Positions 59,634-64,000 of a stretch of DNA of 64,000 nucleotides are shown here, one piece after another (the first letter of the stretch is position 1; each line of letters begins with the position of its first letter). Position numbers and translations under genes: made by a program. Source of the DNA: Amanita rubescens (lineage: Eukaryota > Basidiomycota > Agaricomycetes > Agaricales > Amanitaceae); NCBI GenBank assembly GCA_015039365.1, contig WION01000293.1, positions 1-64,000 of the forward strand, given 5' to 3'. The notes beneath the pieces are model-generated. The model did no database searches. It had not been told where the DNA came from and saw only the letters and a program-made list of their open reading frames with translations.

Positions 59634-61307
59634 TCATGTGTATGCTAATATGTTGGAAGATACATAACCATTGTAAAGCCACATATGATCCTCATCCACA
59701 AAGTCCTCTGAGGGGGCATAATAAGACATCCAAAGCGGCCTCTCGACGAGATCTATGGCATTCGAGGAGCTGGTTTGGCAATCCCATAGTCGTCCATTAT
59801 GGCCAATAAATCGTAACTGAGGATTGTCAGCTGCAATCTCCGTGGGTACGAACAATAGATGGAAGTTGTAGTCTGTTAGATTGACGTAGGTGAGGTGTTT
59901 CAATTCTCCCAACCTGTTGACCTAGTAATGAAGAAGTCAGCACACATTACAAATACAAAGGCAGAGAACTGGACGTACAACTGTCTGACTATATTCAAAA
60001 AATGTATAACTTGCAGCTGGCAATTCAGCATGAAGTGCCTTTAAGTTTCGTGGTAGGAAATCGATGAGTTGAAGGGGTGCAGTTTGGGGTGTGTGCGAGA
60101 TATCTGGAACCAATAAATGGCATGGATTCAAACCTAGAACGCAGAGGTTTGGCAATTCTAGAATCAGCGAGAATATGAGTCGAGAGTAGGTAGGGTTATT
60201 TAATTGTCCGGATTCCAGATACAGCCGTCGGAGGTTTCGTCGTTTGCTTATGAAGCCAACGAGATCAGGAATTATGCTTGGCGATGAATCCACCTCATGG
60301 CTTAGGTGAAGCCTCAACGAGACGAGGTTCGGGAGGGCGTCAGCACTACGAGGTAGTGATTTCATCATCTCCGCCTCACGATCTATAGAGTTGCGTTGCA
60401 GCGACAAAGACTCTAGGCATCTTGCGCTATTCAAAGCAGAGTTTAAGGCAGGGGAGAGCTGGCCAGATTCTGGGTCGCACAATATGTGAATGTGCGTCAG
60501 ATTATCGAATAGATGGGCTGGCACTGCTTCGTAAAGATTGGACGGTAGGGTTAACATCCGCAGTGCCCCTGTGTTCAGCGACAACGCCTCTCGTATGCCA
60601 TCAGCTTCAAAATTCCACGAGTTTACATGCACAACGGCCTCGCGCAGGTGTCGTAGGTGAGCAAGGGACGTCCCCGACCTAGGCTTACTTTTGCATTTTC
60701 CTGTCAACGATCTAGATGTAAACCTATCCGCATAATTACATACCTATATGAGATCAATGATGACAGATTAGACGTTAGGCTTTCCGCGATGATGGGGGGC
60801 AACTCTAGCCAATCAGAAAACCAACGAAATGCGCGTAAGCGAGGTAGCTTGCGAAGAGCATTTGCTATGCATACTATGATTTTCAAATCAGACCGACAGC
60901 AGCCCTATGACACGATACTTACAGCATTCGAAAATAGCATTCGAAGAGCGGAGAGCATAGACATTCATCACGCGGACAAGGGAGGCGAAGCTTGAGTCAC
61001 GAGTGATATGATCAAGTATCTCCCAAGATTTGACCGCAAGTCGCTCCGCCTTTTCATAGTAAATTTTTTCTCGTTCCAGACACTCACGAGTAGATGACCC
61101 CCCAGAAGACAACGAGAACAGGGTGACACCGTGTTTTTCCATAGTACCATCAACGATGAAAACTCTGAGTGAAGAGAAAAGCAATGGGGACGCAATGTCG
61201 TCAAAGGTATGACAAACGAGGCGCAGCCGCATCCAGTCGTGGTAATCTAGGATGCGAAATGTTTTCGTCCATAGTTCAGGATATAGTTCTGGTCGAGCGG
61301 ATTGCAT
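59634..61307 (-). CDS. F-box/LRR-like protein, copy 1
   Basis: Four exons on the minus strand (61307-about 60908, about 60887-60755, about 60700-59980, 59920-59634). The F-box-like start ELYPELWTKTFRILDYHDWM has LRLVCHTFDDIASPLLFSSL. Leucine-rich repeats follow (LRALPRLRAFRWFSDW read as LPRLRAFRWF, ALPNLVSLRLHLSH, KRRNLRRLYLESGQLN, LPNLCVLGLNPCH). The last exon has HLTYVNLTDYN and ends in DFVDEDHMWLYNG. Substrate unknown. It is a tandem paralogue of the next gene. Confidence 0.75.
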
Positions 61308-61436
61308 ATGATTGTTTGTGCAACACAGCCATCAAAAGTGTCATTGAAATTCTCATTTACTCGGTGCCAGTCTGCATATGGAGTAAAGTCCAAATTGTCC
61401 CAAGTTTCTGATATGACTATGAATTACTACACTGTT

Positions 61437-63060
61437 TTACTGCATTGGCAGAGAAATATCTATACATCTCAAAGCTTGAGATATGCTATGGAGCCACCAG
61501 TGATCTTCGTCTTCAAAGTCCTCTGGAAGGGCGAGGCTACACTTCCAAGTTGGCCATCTGGTGATGGAAATGCCAGCTCGCACATCGTAAACATCACCAT
61601 TCAAACCAAGCAGTTGTAGATGTGGATTGTCTGCTACGAGCTCTGCAGGTTCGAACGGTAGGAGCTGGCACGGACCCGCTACACTGAGATTGAGGTAAGT
61701 GAGGTGATCAAAAATTCCTAACCCACGGAGCTTTGTAATGATTAGTCCATCTCACAAATCTTCAAAGAAAAGCATAGTTACGGTCGCTAGGCTAAGTTCA
61801 GAAAGCGGCGCCTCTTCTAATTTGGCATGGAACGCCTTCAATCTCGGTGGCAGGATGTCGAACAAAGAACACTGAAAGTTCTCCGTCGGGCTAGGAAAAC
61901 ACGGGTCTAAGCCCAGGACCCGAAGATTTGGGAGTTGCTTGAACAGTAAAAATAATTTCCGATGGCAGTCGCTAGGACCATTCAATGGTTGTGCGTATTC
62001 CAAGTATAGTCTCTGAAGTTTCCGTCGTTCGTGTAAGAAATGAAAAAGGCGATCCTCATCTGAAGTTGACACCTGCTGGTGGAAACGAAGTTGTAACGAG
62101 ACAAGATTAGTAAGGGCACTACCGTTATCATGCAGTGCCGCAATTATCTCCCTTTCCTGGTCCGTAGAGCCAAACGGCAAAGAAAGAGATTTGAGATGTG
62201 CAGTATGGCGCAGAGCGAAATTCAGATCCAGTCCTGCTTTCCCAAGATAGTCCATGTGGAGGTCCGTTAGATTATCGAAGAGTCGAATGGGCAGCAAAGC
62301 CCACAAATCAGACGGTAGAGAAACCCTTCGCAACTCATTGGTGTTGTTCGCCATTACGTCTCGAAATACGTCTTGGAGAGACGATAGAGAAGCATGGATG
62401 ACGAGCTCACGTAGGTGTCGCAGACGGCTAAGGAATGCTAAAGTCTCGTGCGAACTGTAAAATAACATTAGCTCTGGAAGAACTTGAAGTGGATGGTCTC
62501 TTCTTACCCACGAGTGACAAGCAGCGATGTCAGATGGATCGGCAGACTTTCTATGACGAAATTGGGTAGATGCGCGCTTCCGGAGAGCCAGCGAAAAGTG
62601 CTTAAACGAGGCAATTTTCGGATTGCATTCGCCAAACATACTGAAGAATATTAGACCTAAAGGGCCTCAATAAAAGTTGCAACAGCTTACGGCGCTCGAA
62701 AATCCCGTCGGTGGTGAAAAAAGCATAGATAGTTAATGTATGGATGAGTATGGCAAACTTTGGATTGCGAGTGAGATAATCAAGGATCTCCCAGGATCGC
62801 GTTGAAAACCGCTCTTCTTGTAAAACCACATCTTCCTCGTCGTGATAAGACAAAGCCGGAAATTCCTCGTCAGGCAGCAAATCAAAGCAACCTTGATTGT
62901 CGAAAAGAAAGATTCTAATCGAGGAAAAGAGTAGCTTGGCGGCAATGTCGCTGAATGCGCGACAAACCTGACGGAGAAGAATCCAGTCACGACGACCCAG
63001 ATTGCGAAAAGCCTCCGCCCATATTTGAAGAGGCAAGCCTGCTGGCCGACTTGACATCAT
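61437..63060 (-). CDS. F-box/LRR-like protein, copy 2 (tandem paralogue)
   Basis: Same architecture and intron positions as copy 1: LPLQIWAEAFRNLGRRDW with LRQVCRAFSDIAAKLLFSSI, then the LRR-type block (LRHLRELVIHASLSSLQD, ALTNLVSLQLRFHQQVS, ERRKLQRLYLEYAQPLN, LPNLRVLGLDPCF). The last exon (61701-61437) has HLTYLNLSVAGPC and FEDEDHWWL. Motif-for-motif alignment shows a tandem duplication, but identity is low (estimated near 35-40%), so it is old. Start chosen at ATG 63060 by alignment with copy 1; 63099 is also open. Confidence 0.75.
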
Positions 63061-63165
63061 AGCTATAGGCCAGGTGCATAGCCACCGGAACCTGGCCAAG
63101 TTATATTAGTAATTTCTCGTTATTATCTACGCCATACTACTATTCCACCCCGGCGTAACCAATGG

Positions 63166-63982
63166 ACGTTGAATGGAGCAAGACCGGATTCTATGGTTGG
63201 CGGATCAATGGCATCTGCAGAGTACAATCAGTTAGTACCGATCAGATTTCATTGGGTGTCTTGGCATCGCCCTCGTTCACGATCTCCGCCTACCTTACTC
63301 GATAGACCAATGCTCCGAACTCTCGTCGGCAACGGTCACAGAGGTCATCTCATCTGCGCTCGAAAAGCTTGGGCTTCGTGTCATTCACGTTCACAAAGGT
63401 AACCACACTTTTCTTGTTTTGGGAGGTCAAAACTAATTGAACTTGCCCATAAGGTGGTGGTCAAGCACTATGAAATCCCCACTGCACCGTTTTCCATTAT
63501 TCCATACTTGCGAAAGAGGGTGTTATTCCAAATAGCTCTCATCGATAGGGTCATACCCTCTGTTTATAAAACCACTCGCATACGGTCGTCGAGAGGAATA
63601 TCTTCCACCAACAGAGTCTGACAAGAGACAGCTCAGGGCGATAGCTGTGGATGACATAAAATCAATATGCCCAAGTCACGATGTCCTCGCTGAAAAGTTC
63701 CTTCCTGGTCGTAAATTTACGGTTGGGACTCTAAGGACCGGAAAGGACGCTAGGTGTGGCAGAACTGGTCTGGAAGCAGTCGCAAGGGGGTGGGACACTA
63801 CAAACTCGGAGCACCCCATCAAAGTTGCGACCCAGTTCGCAAAGAATCATTTCGAGCATGTGGAAGTCAAGGCTTGCACGGCAGGTCCAATGGTGAAGTT
63901 GACTAGCCAAACGACATTGGAAGCATTGAAATGTCTAGATATCCATTTTTATTCCAACATCTTCCACGCGTGCTCGAAGTAA
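63166..63982 (+). pseudogene. D-Ala-D-Ala ligase-like ATP-grasp relic or unresolved gene
   Basis: The N-terminal part reads IALVHDLRLPYSIDQC, CSELSSATVTEVISSALEKL and GLRVIHVHKG (63262-63398), matching the pre-ATP-grasp fold of D-Ala-D-Ala ligase-like proteins. A C-terminal frame (about 63548-63982) has SYPLFIKPLAYG and VLAEKFLPGRKFTVGTLRTG, then GKDAR, the ATP-grasp core. The middle of the ATP-grasp domain is missing or scrambled (63420-63545), in-frame stops precede the N-part near 63231, and the Mg-binding C-terminal residues are not seen. Such ligase-like genes are rare in fungi and are probably acquired from bacteria. Confidence 0.55.
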
Positions 63983-64000
63983 GTGTGGTGTCATGGAATT

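Overview
The window is nuclear DNA from a filamentous basidiomycete, most likely an Agaricomycete. Genes are dense and carry many 45-65 nt introns with GTRAGT donors and short CTAAC-type branch regions. Gene families typical of that class are present: fungal APH-type phosphotransferases, a P-loop GTPase, a TKL kinase, an F-box/LRR pair and a RecQ-like helicase relic. The species cannot be fixed from sequence alone. All exon joins were inferred by eye from splice signals and protein-family continuity; for many genes the summed exon lengths were checked to be divisible by three.

Layout. 0.1-8.7 kb: a zinc-ribbon protein, a CDC15/IMP2-type F-BAR-SH3 protein, a small membrane protein, coatomer zeta and a NIF3-like protein. 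8.7-13.3 kb: a secreted metallophosphatase with a frameshifted C-terminus, an APH pseudogene and a partial copy of the phosphatase tail. 13.5-16.2 kb: a P-loop GTPase gene whose 3' half lies in CpG-depleted DNA and is cut into a run of single-codon exons. 17.7-24.5 kb: a coiled-coil protein, an NADH pyrophosphatase, a second APH pseudogene and a multi-pass membrane protein. 24.6-31.5 kb: LSM4, a PalI/SUR7-type protein, HUB1 and TRAPPC11. 31.5-42.9 kb: a transposon-rich, CpG-depleted island with two hAT-like MITEs, a terminal-inverted-repeat element carrying a RecQ-like helicase relic, an LTR element inserted in the helicase P-loop, and minisatellites. 43-64 kb: a TKL kinase, a large alpha/beta hydrolase, an ACAD10/11-like phosphotransferase, mitochondrial HSP70 with a heat shock element, an F-box protein, dynactin p25, a TMEM70-like protein, cytochrome b2, two tandem F-box/LRR paralogues and a D-Ala-D-Ala-ligase-like relic.

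The host genes are mostly unrelated housekeeping functions (COPI and TRAPP trafficking, mRNA processing, mitochondrial metabolism and chaperones, cytokinesis, dynein motor), not a pathway cluster. Three divergent pairs share start-to-start gaps of only 35, 51 and 42 bp.

The most unusual feature is at 14.86-15.95 kb. There, ten consecutive 3-nt exons, all phase 0, sit between 47-62 nt introns and form part of the GTPase reading frame. Other extreme splicing occurs nearby: a 9-nt exon encoding the haem-ligand loop of cytochrome b2, an ATG-only first coding exon in LSM4, and a GC-AG intron inside HUB1, whose product is itself a splice-site-choice factor.
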